DNA from: a virus
Direction: 5' to 3' (one strand)
Virus record (IMG/VR): IMGVR_UViG_3300025118_000098
Span: 1 to 29,242 of that record
DNA length: 29,242 nt
Below the pieces are notes generated by a model. The model made no database searches, was not told the origin of the DNA, and saw nothing but the letters and a program-made list of their open reading frames with translations. Position numbers and translations under genes: made by a program. Numbering within the stretch: the first letter of the stretch is position 1; every line of letters begins with the position of its first letter. This document shows, in pieces, positions 23,471-29,238 of this stretch.

Positions 23471-24031
23471 CTATTTGTTTATTGGTTGACCGTCTTTGCT
23501 AACTTCACTTGAACAATGTCTCATGAACAATCTGAATGCTTCTTTTTTATCCAGGTCATTCAGTATAATTCCGTTCGGGTGTTTGACTTTGATAAACTTC
23601 CTCAGTTCTGGGTCTTCTAGTTTGGATGCAGGGTATTTAAATACTGCAACTCCAACAAGATTTTTATCATGGACTATAGATACCTTCTTGATGTGTCTGT
23701 TGAATTGCTTTTTATATTCACCGAGCCGCAACATCACATCCCCCCACGTTTCCACATCCCATTCTTGGCTTTCATCTTCATCAAAGGGCCAGTTCCTTTC
23801 TCGGTTAGTGAACGGTGGAAGTGATTTAAGAAAAGTTAACAAATTAGGCAGCTCACCCACCTCAACATCAATCTCTCCACCCATACCGGCATCATTAACA
23901 AAGGCAAACTTCCTACCGGCATGGTAAACAGTTCCCTGTGCTCCTAAATTTTCACGTGCAGTCCATGTTTTGTATCCTTTTATTTCAAAAGATTCTATAA
24001 TTTTGTCTCTTCCTATTTCAAAGTTATTCAT
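23471..24031 (-). CDS. Hypothetical protein, 186 aa
   Basis: An unrecognised protein with an AGGAG ribosome-binding site. N-terminal ~60 residues are beta-rich (KTWTARENLGAQGTVYHAGR followed by KFAFVNDAGMGGEIDVEVGE). The middle is helical and charged (RNWPFDEDESQEWDVETWGD). The C-terminal part contains KKVSIVHDKNLVGVAVFKYP and ends in a helix with KKEAFRLFMRHCSSEVSK. There is no metal motif or membrane segment. It overlaps the upstream 60-residue gene by four bases. It sits just before the promoter/inverted-repeat region and closes the rightmost leftward block. Function unknown. Confidence 0.7.
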   Translation of the reverse strand: MNNFEIGRDKIIESFEIKGYKTWTARENLGAQGTVYHAGRKFAFVNDAGMGGEIDVEVGELPNLLTFLKSLPPFTNRERNWPFDEDESQEWDVETWGDVMLRLGEYKKQFNRHIKKVSIVHDKNLVGVAVFKYPASKLEDPELRKFIKVKHPNGIILNDLDKKEAFRLFMRHCSSEVSKDGQPINK

Positions 24032-24210
24032 TTTTGTGTACTCCTATATGCTATCTTTGGTAATAGTTCCTTCTCTGCTACTATCTTTAAAACCTCTACA
24101 TCATTGAGTGCATCTACTGGATCTCTCTCCAGTAGAGTACGCAATGAATTCTTCAACCAGTCACTGGTATCATTAGATTCCAGTATCATTTCCTTGGTTA
24201 TCTTTATCAT
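24028..24210 (-). CDS. Small hypothetical protein, 60 aa
   Basis: A 60-residue protein preceded by AAGGAGAACATA. It is mostly helical, beginning MIKITKEMILESNDTSDWLK, with a second helix VDALNDVEVLKIVAEKELL. It overlaps the 186-residue gene by four bases (ATGA), so both are probably translated together. No Cys or His cluster. Function unknown. Confidence 0.62.
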   Translation of the reverse strand: MIKITKEMILESNDTSDWLKNSLRTLLERDPVDALNDVEVLKIVAEKELLPKIAYRSTQK

Positions 24211-24220
24211 TATGTTCTCC

Positions 24221-24433
24221 TTAACCTACCTGTAGTAGATAGCCACACCTACCACAGTAGTAGTAATCATTCAGTGATCCGTTATCTCTTTTATACATAC
24301 CATGACATGTATAATCATGGCATTCATGGTCTTCACATGTACAATCTTTCCATTCTTCACCATCCAAAGATGAAGAACAATCCTTTTCTTCCAATGCCTT
24401 TTCTTTTAGTTCATCGTTTCCTGCGTGACTCAT
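24221..24433 (-). CDS. Cysteine-rich small protein, zinc-ribbon-like
   Basis: A 70-residue acidic protein with seven cysteines (19, 31, 33, 38, 43, 60, 63) and histidines between them: KDCTCEDHECHDYTCHG, then YYYCGRCGYLLQVG. The C-terminal CGRC knuckle plus upstream Cys/His pairs fit a zinc ribbon or a two-metal cluster. It is preceded by AAAGGAGA and lies directly downstream of the methyltransferase gene. Function unknown. Confidence 0.65.
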   Translation of the reverse strand: MSHAGNDELKEKALEEKDCSSSLDGEEWKDCTCEDHECHDYTCHGMYKRDNGSLNDYYYCGRCGYLLQVG

Positions 24434-24450
24434 TTAGTTCTCCTTTATAT

Positions 24451-25416
24451 TTATTTACAGGTCTGTAATTTTTTTACAAGTTCTGTAAATCCCTTTGCTG
24501 CCATTGCTGGAACGACTGCGTTTCCAAGGGCTCGTAAGCGTTGCTCCATCCCAATGGGAAGCCCATTAACCACTCGACAAAAAGAGGGTTCAATCTCTGG
24601 CATGTGAGCGAGTGTGTGTGCCCATCCGAGGTCGTCATCGATTGTGGGTGGTGCAAACCTGAGCGTGTAGCTGCATCCGGGAGCATGTGTTTCACTTTCG
24701 AATAGGTTCCTCCCTTGTAATCCCTGGATAGAGCAGTCGGCCAGTTCTTCCTTACCATTGCTTTGTATGTCGCTTGTAGCTTCAGCTTTATCCTCGGTGC
24801 TTTGCCTTCCATCTCTTTCCTCTTGTAGTCCTCGTTCCCACCTTGGCTGTCCGATGCCGATGCCGTTCTCCACATTTTTAAGGTAGGGCTTGAGGTAGTC
24901 TGTGTCTGTGACACATGCGAGCATGAGTAGTCTTCTCCTACGGTGTGGTAAGCCAACTTCACTCGCTGAGAATAAGTCTTCCGTAACTGTGTAACCCATT
25001 TCTTGTAGGTCTTTTCTGATTGTATCGTGGTAGTATCGTGAGATGTTTTCGACATTCTCAAGAAAGAGAGTTGGGTGTCCGAGCTCTCTTGCAATCCTCT
25101 TGACTTCATGCCAGAGGTTTCTTGGATCGTCATCTCCGAGTCTCTTGCCTGCAACTGAGAAGGGTTGGCAAGGGAATCCCCCAATGAGGATGTCCACCTT
25201 GCCATGAAGTCCTTCTCCTCTGAAGGTTCTAAGGTTAGACCAGATAGGAGCATCGTCAAGGTTTTCTTCTTTAATTCTTTGAGCCAAGATTTGGCCAGCC
25301 GTGATTTCGTTTTCCACGTACATGACTGTTCTAGTTTTTGCAACGCTCTTGACTCCGAGTTCAAGTCCTCCGATTCCCGTGCATATTGAGACGGTACGTA
25401 AATTATACTCATTCAT
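24451..25416 (-). CDS. dcm: DNA (cytosine-5) methyltransferase
   Basis: A 321-residue protein with the C5-methyltransferase motifs in order: motif I SICTGIGGLELG (10-21), motif IV GGFPCQPFSVAGK with catalytic C83, ENV (120-122), motif VIII EVGLPHRRRRLLMLA, and motif X RLRALGNAVVP (293-303). The region between about 165 and 260 is the target-recognition part and is low in conserved features (LADCSIQGLQGRN). It methylates cytosine at carbon 5 in a site that cannot be predicted here, probably to protect phage DNA from host restriction; no cognate nuclease is seen. GGGAGAG precedes the ATG. The same strand is also open in the +1 frame for nearly the whole gene, carrying another Dcm-type C-terminal motif (see findings). 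Confidence 0.9.
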   Translation of the reverse strand: MNEYNLRTVSICTGIGGLELGVKSVAKTRTVMYVENEITAGQILAQRIKEENLDDAPIWSNLRTFRGEGLHGKVDILIGGFPCQPFSVAGKRLGDDDPRNLWHEVKRIARELGHPTLFLENVENISRYYHDTIRKDLQEMGYTVTEDLFSASEVGLPHRRRRLLMLACVTDTDYLKPYLKNVENGIGIGQPRWERGLQEERDGRQSTEDKAEATSDIQSNGKEELADCSIQGLQGRNLFESETHAPGCSYTLRFAPPTIDDDLGWAHTLAHMPEIEPSFCRVVNGLPIGMEQRLRALGNAVVPAMAAKGFTELVKKLQTCK

Positions 25417-25792
25417 TTACTCTCCCTTTATTTCTGAATCTTAATGTGTCTTTATTCACATACTTATCATAGAGTTCATCTCTCTCTTTAAAGAGTTCCC
25501 CTATCCTTTTCTTTAGGCGTTCATTCTCTTCCTCTAGCTGCCTTGTCTTGTAGCTTTTATATTTCAGACCTTCTTCCAATGGCTTGATGACATGGTCATC
25601 TGCCAACGGCTCAAGATCTCTGCTCTCACGTGCTTCATCTATGTCTTCTCTGCTCATCTGTCCTGTTTCTACTGTACTGTAGAACCCACACTCTATACAC
25701 TCCACCGATGTATACCATCCATCCTCGTTCTCTCTGTGCATCTCGTCATCGAGACAGTTTGGACATGTTGTTTCATCGCTTGAATCACTCAT
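25409..25792 (-). CDS. Zinc-ribbon plus coiled-coil protein
   Basis: A 127-residue protein with a GGAGGA ribosome-binding site. An N-terminal zinc ribbon, C10-x-x-C13 (TCPNCL) and C32-x-x-C35 (VECIECGFYS), is of the restriction-alleviation/Lar-like layout. It continues with acidic helix (SREDIDEARESRDLEPLADD) and a coiled coil at about residues 75-112 (RQLEEENERLKKRIGELFKE). It overlaps the methyltransferase start by eight bases, so the two are probably co-translated. A role near restriction or DNA binding is suggested only by layout and neighbour. Confidence 0.68.
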   Translation of the reverse strand: MSDSSDETTCPNCLDDEMHRENEDGWYTSVECIECGFYSTVETGQMSREDIDEARESRDLEPLADDHVIKPLEEGLKYKSYKTRQLEEENERLKKRIGELFKERDELYDKYVNKDTLRFRNKGRVNE

Positions 25793-25803
25793 TATATTCC
25801 TCC

Positions 25804-26025
25804 TTACATTGTTTCCTCATGTGTATCTACGTAGTCATGTGATTCTACACGTAGCTCTACACTTCTAAATTGTGTAATGTTAGCTACTATATTAGGCAGT
25901 GCTTCTGCTAATGCATCTAATATCGTAGTGTTACTTCCTCTAGCACGGACATAACGTCCGTTATTTATATCACTTCTCACAGTGATTGCTATCGTATGGT
26001 ATTGAGTCGATTCTAGTACTGGCAT
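25804..26025 (-). CDS. Hypothetical protein, 73 aa
   Basis: A 73-residue protein after GGAGGAAT. Two strand-like segments (HTIAITVRSDINNGRYVRAR, FRSVELRVESHDY) flank a helix (ILDALAEALPNIVANI). The balanced alpha/beta pattern suggests a real small folded domain. No metal motif, no family recognised. Confidence 0.6.
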   Translation of the reverse strand: MPVLESTQYHTIAITVRSDINNGRYVRARGSNTTILDALAEALPNIVANITQFRSVELRVESHDYVDTHEETM

Positions 26026-26035
26026 GTTATTCCTC

Positions 26036-26272
26036 CTAACCTATTGTTATGGGTTCGCCCCATTTAAATCTTGTCGGCAACCAGAATCCGTGGTATTCTA
26101 CGGCACCATCGAATGTCCATTCCACATCTTTCTCATTATATTTCCACATTTTTCTATACTCATACCACTTCCTTTTCATCTGCCTGAGACAATCCTCTTC
26201 TGTCTCTGCTATGAAGCAGTACTCATACTTCAGTCCTTGTAAAACCCCATACCAAAACCATTTTTGTTTCAT
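26036..26272 (-). CDS. Hypothetical aromatic-rich protein, 78 aa
   Basis: A 78-residue protein with AAGGAGA upstream, unusually rich in Trp, Tyr, Phe and Lys: KQKWFWYGVLQGLKYEYCFI, KWYEYRKMWKYNEKDVEWTF and HGFWLPTRFKWGEPITIG. The pattern of short strands and a helix (AETEEDCLRQMKRKW) suggests a small alpha/beta domain. No known motif; function unknown. Confidence 0.6.
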   Translation of the reverse strand: MKQKWFWYGVLQGLKYEYCFIAETEEDCLRQMKRKWYEYRKMWKYNEKDVEWTFDGAVEYHGFWLPTRFKWGEPITIG

Positions 26273-26284
26273 TGTTATCTCCTT

Positions 26285-27124
26285 TTATTTTCTTGTGTAC
26301 TCATGCTTTACTCCTAGTTCCTTCAATAGTTTCTTACCTTCAGCACCCTTGCTGCCCTTGGGCTGAGTGCCATGTACCCATAGTGCAAACGATTCCTCTC
26401 CAACTATAGCGTGCCACTCGTCAGTATCTACCTCAAGCCCCTTCCTCTCTGCTTCCTCTGGGCTGAACACAACCTCGGCACACTTGAGATTGAACTCATC
26501 AATCAACGCATCATCTCTACCGCCACGGCTTGCAGTCAGCTTGAAGTTGCTTGGTATTTCAGGACACTCAAGCCAATACCTAAGTGACTTAGTATATGCA
26601 TAGAATATTTTATTGGGGTATAGACTAGCTACTTGCATCCAAGCATTGAAGTACTTAGCATTGAAGAAGTCTCCACCTTGGTGTACTCTCATCAGAGTTA
26701 AATCCTCTGCCACGCTCTCATGTATCACAGATACCATCTCCTCTGTATCCATCTTACGCAACAGATCAAAGTTATGCCACGCCATTGCCCTTAGTTGTGG
26801 ACTCATAGCTTCACTCGATGCACTAAAACATCTGAACTCGGTATGCTTGCCATCTGTTATATGCCCAGTCACTCTGTCTGCCTTGGATAGACAGTCAAGT
26901 GCGAACGGACACGTCCATCCACTCGGTAGGCTGCATGTGTATGCATTGAGTTCTATGTCTGGATACTCATAGTACCACCATTCCTTGATTGCCTTGAGTT
27001 TCGCTTGGCTCTTGGCACTCGCAAATTTAAGTAGTTCTGTATCTCCATGCGTGTGCCACCTTATCTCCTTCATCGTGTCATGCCATTTATCAACACCTTT
27101 ATAAATCTGCAAAGGACTTTCCAT
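26285..27124 (-). CDS. Phage Gp88-like family protein
   Basis: A 279-residue protein carrying signatures I associate with mycobacteriophage Gp88-type proteins: CSLPSGWTCPFALDC (C64, C72, C78) plus RCFSASSEA (C99), MRVHQGGDFFNAKYFNAWMQ (about 145-164), FYAYTKSLRYW (174-184) and TASRGG (about 197-202). The clustered cysteines and the HxGGDFF block suggest a metal or iron-sulfur site, but the biochemical function of the family is unknown to me. AAGGAG precedes the ATG, and a palindromic element overlaps its upstream edge. It is one of the longest genes of this block. Confidence 0.72.
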   Translation of the reverse strand: MESPLQIYKGVDKWHDTMKEIRWHTHGDTELLKFASAKSQAKLKAIKEWWYYEYPDIELNAYTCSLPSGWTCPFALDCLSKADRVTGHITDGKHTEFRCFSASSEAMSPQLRAMAWHNFDLLRKMDTEEMVSVIHESVAEDLTLMRVHQGGDFFNAKYFNAWMQVASLYPNKIFYAYTKSLRYWLECPEIPSNFKLTASRGGRDDALIDEFNLKCAEVVFSPEEAERKGLEVDTDEWHAIVGEESFALWVHGTQPKGSKGAEGKKLLKELGVKHEYTRK

Positions 27125-27136
27125 ATCTCGCTCTCC

Positions 27137-27157
27137 TTTTGTATGTATTACTTACAA
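27137..27157 (-). promoter_or_regulatory. Palindromic element copy A, upstream of the Gp88-like gene
   Basis: Reads TTGTAAGTAATACATACAA then AA on the - strand. It is one of four near-identical elements (consensus TTGTAWSTAATRCATACAA). It ends right at the AAGGAG ribosome-binding site of the gene starting at 27124, and overlaps the last codons of the upstream gene. Confidence 0.6.
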
Positions 27158-27354
27158 TTTGAAAGTATAGAATCTCGCACTGTCATGAGTGCGTGCAAAC
27201 TATTCTTATCTGTTATGAAATTCTTTCCCATTACTCTCACGGATTGCGTATGCCCGCACGCCTGGCACATAACCCATGATTGACCTCTGTCATGTCTGAT
27301 CTGCCACTCTTTGTGAACAGATGGACAGTCACACTTCTCGCAAATGATTCCCAT
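27148..27354 (-). CDS. Zinc-ribbon small protein
   Basis: A 68-residue protein with C5-x-x-C8-x-C10 (ICEKCDCP) and C30-x-x-C33 (MCQACGHTQ), a zinc-ribbon layout with one extra Cys. The segment between is short and basic (KEWQIRHDRGQSW). A helical tail (HALMTVRDSILSN) follows. The ribosome-binding site is GAGAGGTG, shared with three neighbours. Function unknown; nucleic-acid binding is plausible. Confidence 0.63.
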   Translation of the reverse strand: MGIICEKCDCPSVHKEWQIRHDRGQSWVMCQACGHTQSVRVMGKNFITDKNSLHALMTVRDSILSNCK

Positions 27355-27366
27355 GTTTACACCTCT

Positions 27367-27558
27367 CTATATATTTTCTTCTCGCCATGTACACTTGAGA
27401 CACTTTTCGCCTCGCACTTCTAAAACAATCTCTGCTAGAATTTCGCTTATACTTCTCTTGTCATGTGGAAGTATTTGATTAACATAAAATCTTTCTATCT
27501 CTTCCTCTGTAGGATATGTTCTTAAGAACAGAATTATTTTATGCACTAAATCATTCAT
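27367..27558 (-). CDS. Small hypothetical protein with CxxC
   Basis: A 63-residue helical protein (DLVHKIILFLRTYPTEEEIE followed by RFYVNQILPHDKRSISEIL) ending with EKCLKCTWREE, a single C-x-x-C. The ribosome-binding site is AGAGGTGAGAC. One Cys pair alone is not a complete zinc site. No family recognised. Confidence 0.55.
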   Translation of the reverse strand: MNDLVHKIILFLRTYPTEEEIERFYVNQILPHDKRSISEILAEIVLEVRGEKCLKCTWREENI

Positions 27559-27570
27559 GTCTCACCTCTT

Positions 27571-27807
27571 TCATATTGTCCATACTTCATCTCCTTCTTC
27601 GTTATATACAGCTATAGGTAGACACTCTTGTTCGTACGTTGAGGCTGACCCATCACACTCTGGTACATCTACTTGAGATAGAGTAGTATCATCAAAGAAA
27701 TTCTCATCTAGTTCTACAGTAACCTCATGTGTCGATGTTGTTTCATATGCGATTCTATATTTTTTCGTACAAACTTCACTGTCATCGTCTATGTTAATTT
27801 TATTCAT
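27571..27807 (-). CDS. Hypothetical acidic protein, 78 aa
   Basis: A 78-residue acidic protein (many Asp and Glu). It contains strand-like segments KKYRIAYETTSTHEVTVELD and CLPIAVYNEEGDEVWTI, with three scattered Cys. The beta-rich pattern suggests a small folded domain. The GAGAGGTG ribosome-binding site and upstream palindromic element (copy B) support it as real. Function unknown. Confidence 0.58.
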   Translation of the reverse strand: MNKINIDDDSEVCTKKYRIAYETTSTHEVTVELDENFFDDTTLSQVDVPECDGSASTYEQECLPIAVYNEEGDEVWTI

Positions 27808-27832
27808 CTCGCACCTCTCTCTCTAATATTTT

Positions 27833-27853
27833 TTGTAACTAATACCAACAAAA
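27833..27853 (+). promoter_or_regulatory. Palindromic element copy B
   Basis: Reads TTGTAACTAATACCAACAA then AA on the + strand, with two changes from copy C (28101) and otherwise identical over 24 bases including flanking T and A/T bases. It lies 26 bases upstream of the leftward start at 27807 and overlaps the end of the gene at 27854. Confidence 0.55.
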
Positions 27854-28024
27854 TTAAATGAGTAAGAACCCAGTTAGCATTGGCTTGCGTGTCTCTCGCA
27901 TTGGTTCTTCCTCTCCGTCTACGTTCTCTCTCTCTTCTCTCTGGTCACTATTGTCGCTCGACATTTTCTCTGTTATCGTATCGTCTACTACAAACGAAAA
28001 CATATCCATGTTTAATGATGGCAT
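27854..28024 (-). CDS. Small acidic hypothetical protein (start at 28024)
   Basis: I choose the ATG at 28024 (56 residues, MPSLNMDMFSFVVDDTITEK) over the in-frame ATG at 28042, because a GAGAGGTG ribosome-binding site of the same type as neighbouring genes lies six bases before it, inside the longer version. The middle is acidic and polar (SSDNSDQREERENVDGEEEP); the end is LTGFLLI. No motif. Low complexity makes it less certain. Confidence 0.48.
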   Translation of the reverse strand: MPSLNMDMFSFVVDDTITEKMSSDNSDQREERENVDGEEEPMRETRKPMLTGFLLI

Positions 28025-28100
28025 CTCTCTCACCTCTCTCATATATCATAGATTTACACATGATTAATTAATCTAATGTGTTTTGATATAACAATTTATT

Positions 28101-28121
28101 TTGTAACTAATACATACAAAA
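28101..28121 (+). promoter_or_regulatory. Palindromic element copy C
   Basis: Reads TTGTAACTAATACATACAA then AA on the + strand. It lies 77 bases upstream of the leftward start at 28024 and is 22/24 identical to copy B when flanks are included. Confidence 0.6.
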
Positions 28122-28138
28122 TATTCTGATCACATACA

Positions 28139-28166
28139 CACACGCATCCAGGCACACGCATCCAGG
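28139..28166 (+). repeat. 14-base tandem repeat, two copies
   Basis: CACACGCATCCAGG occurs twice in direct succession (28139-28152 and 28153-28166), followed by a partial CACAC. Two copies with no spacer is not a CRISPR pattern. It sits in the non-coding stretch and could be an iteron-like or slippage product. Confidence 0.8.
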
Positions 28167-28241
28167 CACACTCACTCTCTCACGCACGGATCTATCCAAA
28201 CGCCTAGAAAAAAAACAAATAAAAAAAACCTATCCAAACCA

Positions 28242-28326
28242 ATACCAAAAATAATTGGTATCAATTCAAATAGATTTAATTTAGATGTTAGATTGTTTTA
28301 ATTGTGATTTATTAAATATCACAATT
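28242..28326 (-). terminator. Two hairpins downstream of the last gene, weak terminator candidate
   Basis: AATTGTGAT/ATCACAATT (28300-28308 and 28318-28326, nine bp) and ATACCAA/TTGGTAT (28242-28248 and 28255-28261, seven bp) lie just past the stop of the leftward gene at 28345. On the - strand a run of eight T follows at 28228-28221, about 13 bases after the second hairpin. The gap to the T-run is longer than usual, so confidence is low. Confidence 0.35.
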
Positions 28327-28344
28327 GCAGTAATACAGAATTAA

Positions 28345-29199
28345 TTAATTGCTTGTTTTTTCTGTCGTTTCTTCATTGTTACCATAGGTTTCATCTACTA
28401 AATTATTATATGGTGTATCAATTGTTGGCGTATTATCTACAAAACCACCTCCACAAATACAAACAGTATCCTTTATGAAGTCTTCAATTTGTAAGTCGCT
28501 AAAGTCTTCTTTTGGAATTGTTACTTTTGCTTTACATTCACAAACCAAAACATAATTAGTTATTGAATGTTTTGGTGGTTTTGGTGTTCTGTTTTTAATC
28601 TCTTCACCATCGATAGTAGTTGAAACAATGGCATCATTTGGGAATAATGTTTCAATATTTTTAACTAATGATTTACCTAAATCATTATCAATTATTGCAA
28701 CATTAAAATAAGCTTTTGCTTTGTCGTTTCCATCGTGATCGGTCAATTTCAAACCATGTTTAGCAATCTCTTTTCCTATTGTTTTAGGTGACATTCTCAT
28801 GTTTTTGTTGATTGCGTCTACCCATTTTTTATCACCAGTTTTTAAGTTGCGTTCTTCATGTTTCTTCAACTGATGTATTACAAATGGGATACCTTTTATT
28901 AATGTATCTTTAGCACTGATAAACGGTATCAAGTTTGTAGCATATCGAATTACAATTCTGATTCTATCTGAATTTAGCAATTCAACTTTATCAACCACAA
29001 TAGGATTTAAAGTTTGTTTGTTATCTTCAAATTGAATAGTTCTGATGTTGATATTCTTTTCCGTTGCGTATTTTCTAACAATTGGAAAATAAAATTTTGC
29101 AATTGTTATATCTTGTGGCAACAAATCAAGATTATCAAGATTGAATGGTAAATCGCTTGCTATCTGTTCTAACGTCATTGTATTTAATTGTTTAGTCAT
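28345..29199 (-). CDS. Hypothetical AT-rich-gene protein with C-terminal Cys knuckles, 284 aa
   Basis: I place the start at 29199 (MTKQLNTMTLEQIASDLPFN), because AAGGAAAA lies just upstream; an earlier in-frame ATG at 29238 has no such site and falls in palindromic element D. The protein is helical in its first two thirds (KDTLIKGIPFVIHQLKKHEE, then KWVDAINKNMRMSPKTIGKE and IAKHGLKLTDHDGN). It then has LVCECKAKVTIPKED and DTVCICGGGF, a four-Cys ribbon. The order 'helix with His, GL-x-L-T, then Cys ribbon' faintly recalls SprT-like phage proteins, but no HExxH motif is present. Sampled 60-base lines here have 28-30% G+C. Function unknown. Confidence 0.62.
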   Translation of the reverse strand: MTKQLNTMTLEQIASDLPFNLDNLDLLPQDITIAKFYFPIVRKYATEKNINIRTIQFEDNKQTLNPIVVDKVELLNSDRIRIVIRYATNLIPFISAKDTLIKGIPFVIHQLKKHEERNLKTGDKKWVDAINKNMRMSPKTIGKEIAKHGLKLTDHDGNDKAKAYFNVAIIDNDLGKSLVKNIETLFPNDAIVSTTIDGEEIKNRTPKPPKHSITNYVLVCECKAKVTIPKEDFSDLQIEDFIKDTVCICGGGFVDNTPTIDTPYNNLVDETYGNNEETTEKTSN

Positions 29200-29217
29200 T
29201 GGATGTTTTCCTTTTTG

Positions 29218-29238
29218 TTTTGTATGCATTACATACAA
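29218..29238 (-). promoter_or_regulatory. Palindromic element copy D, best-formed
   Basis: Reads TTGTATGTAATGCATACAA then AA on the - strand. The arms TTGTATG and CATACAA are perfectly complementary around a 5-base spacer. It lies about 19 bases upstream of the chosen start at 29199, at the edge of the window. Confidence 0.65.

Larger units (their letters stand above)
28025..28344. other. 320-base non-coding stretch with repeats and hairpins
   Basis: No convincing gene on either strand. It holds palindromic element C (28101-28121), a 14-base tandem repeat (28139-28166), CA/CT-rich sequence (28131-28190), a repeated CTATCCAAAC (28192-28201 and 28230-28239), two A-runs of eight (28208-28215, 28221-28228), and two hairpins (28242-28261, 28300-28326). 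The leftward gene at 28024 must be transcribed from here or from further right. A replication origin or a regulatory gap would fit, but neither is shown. Confidence 0.6.

Noticed and set aside
23496-23927. + strand open frame of 143 codons opposite the 186-residue gene
   Set aside because: Ser/Leu/Phe-rich antisense shadow with no known motif; the opposite strand has a proper ribosome-binding site and coupled neighbours.
27858-28067. + strand open frame beginning just after palindromic element B
   Set aside because: Composition is Ser/Leu-rich shadow of the acidic leftward gene; no ribosome-binding site. The element is upstream of it, but the leftward genes nearby have matching GAGAGGTG sites.
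28139-28166. Possible CRISPR or iteron array
   Set aside because: Only two 14-base copies, directly adjacent with no spacer; too short for CRISPR. An iteron role cannot be supported from two copies.
28300-28326. CRP-like site (TGTGA ... TCACA) in the hairpin
   Set aside because: The half-sites are 11 bases apart instead of 6, so it does not fit a CRP operator; a plain hairpin explains it.
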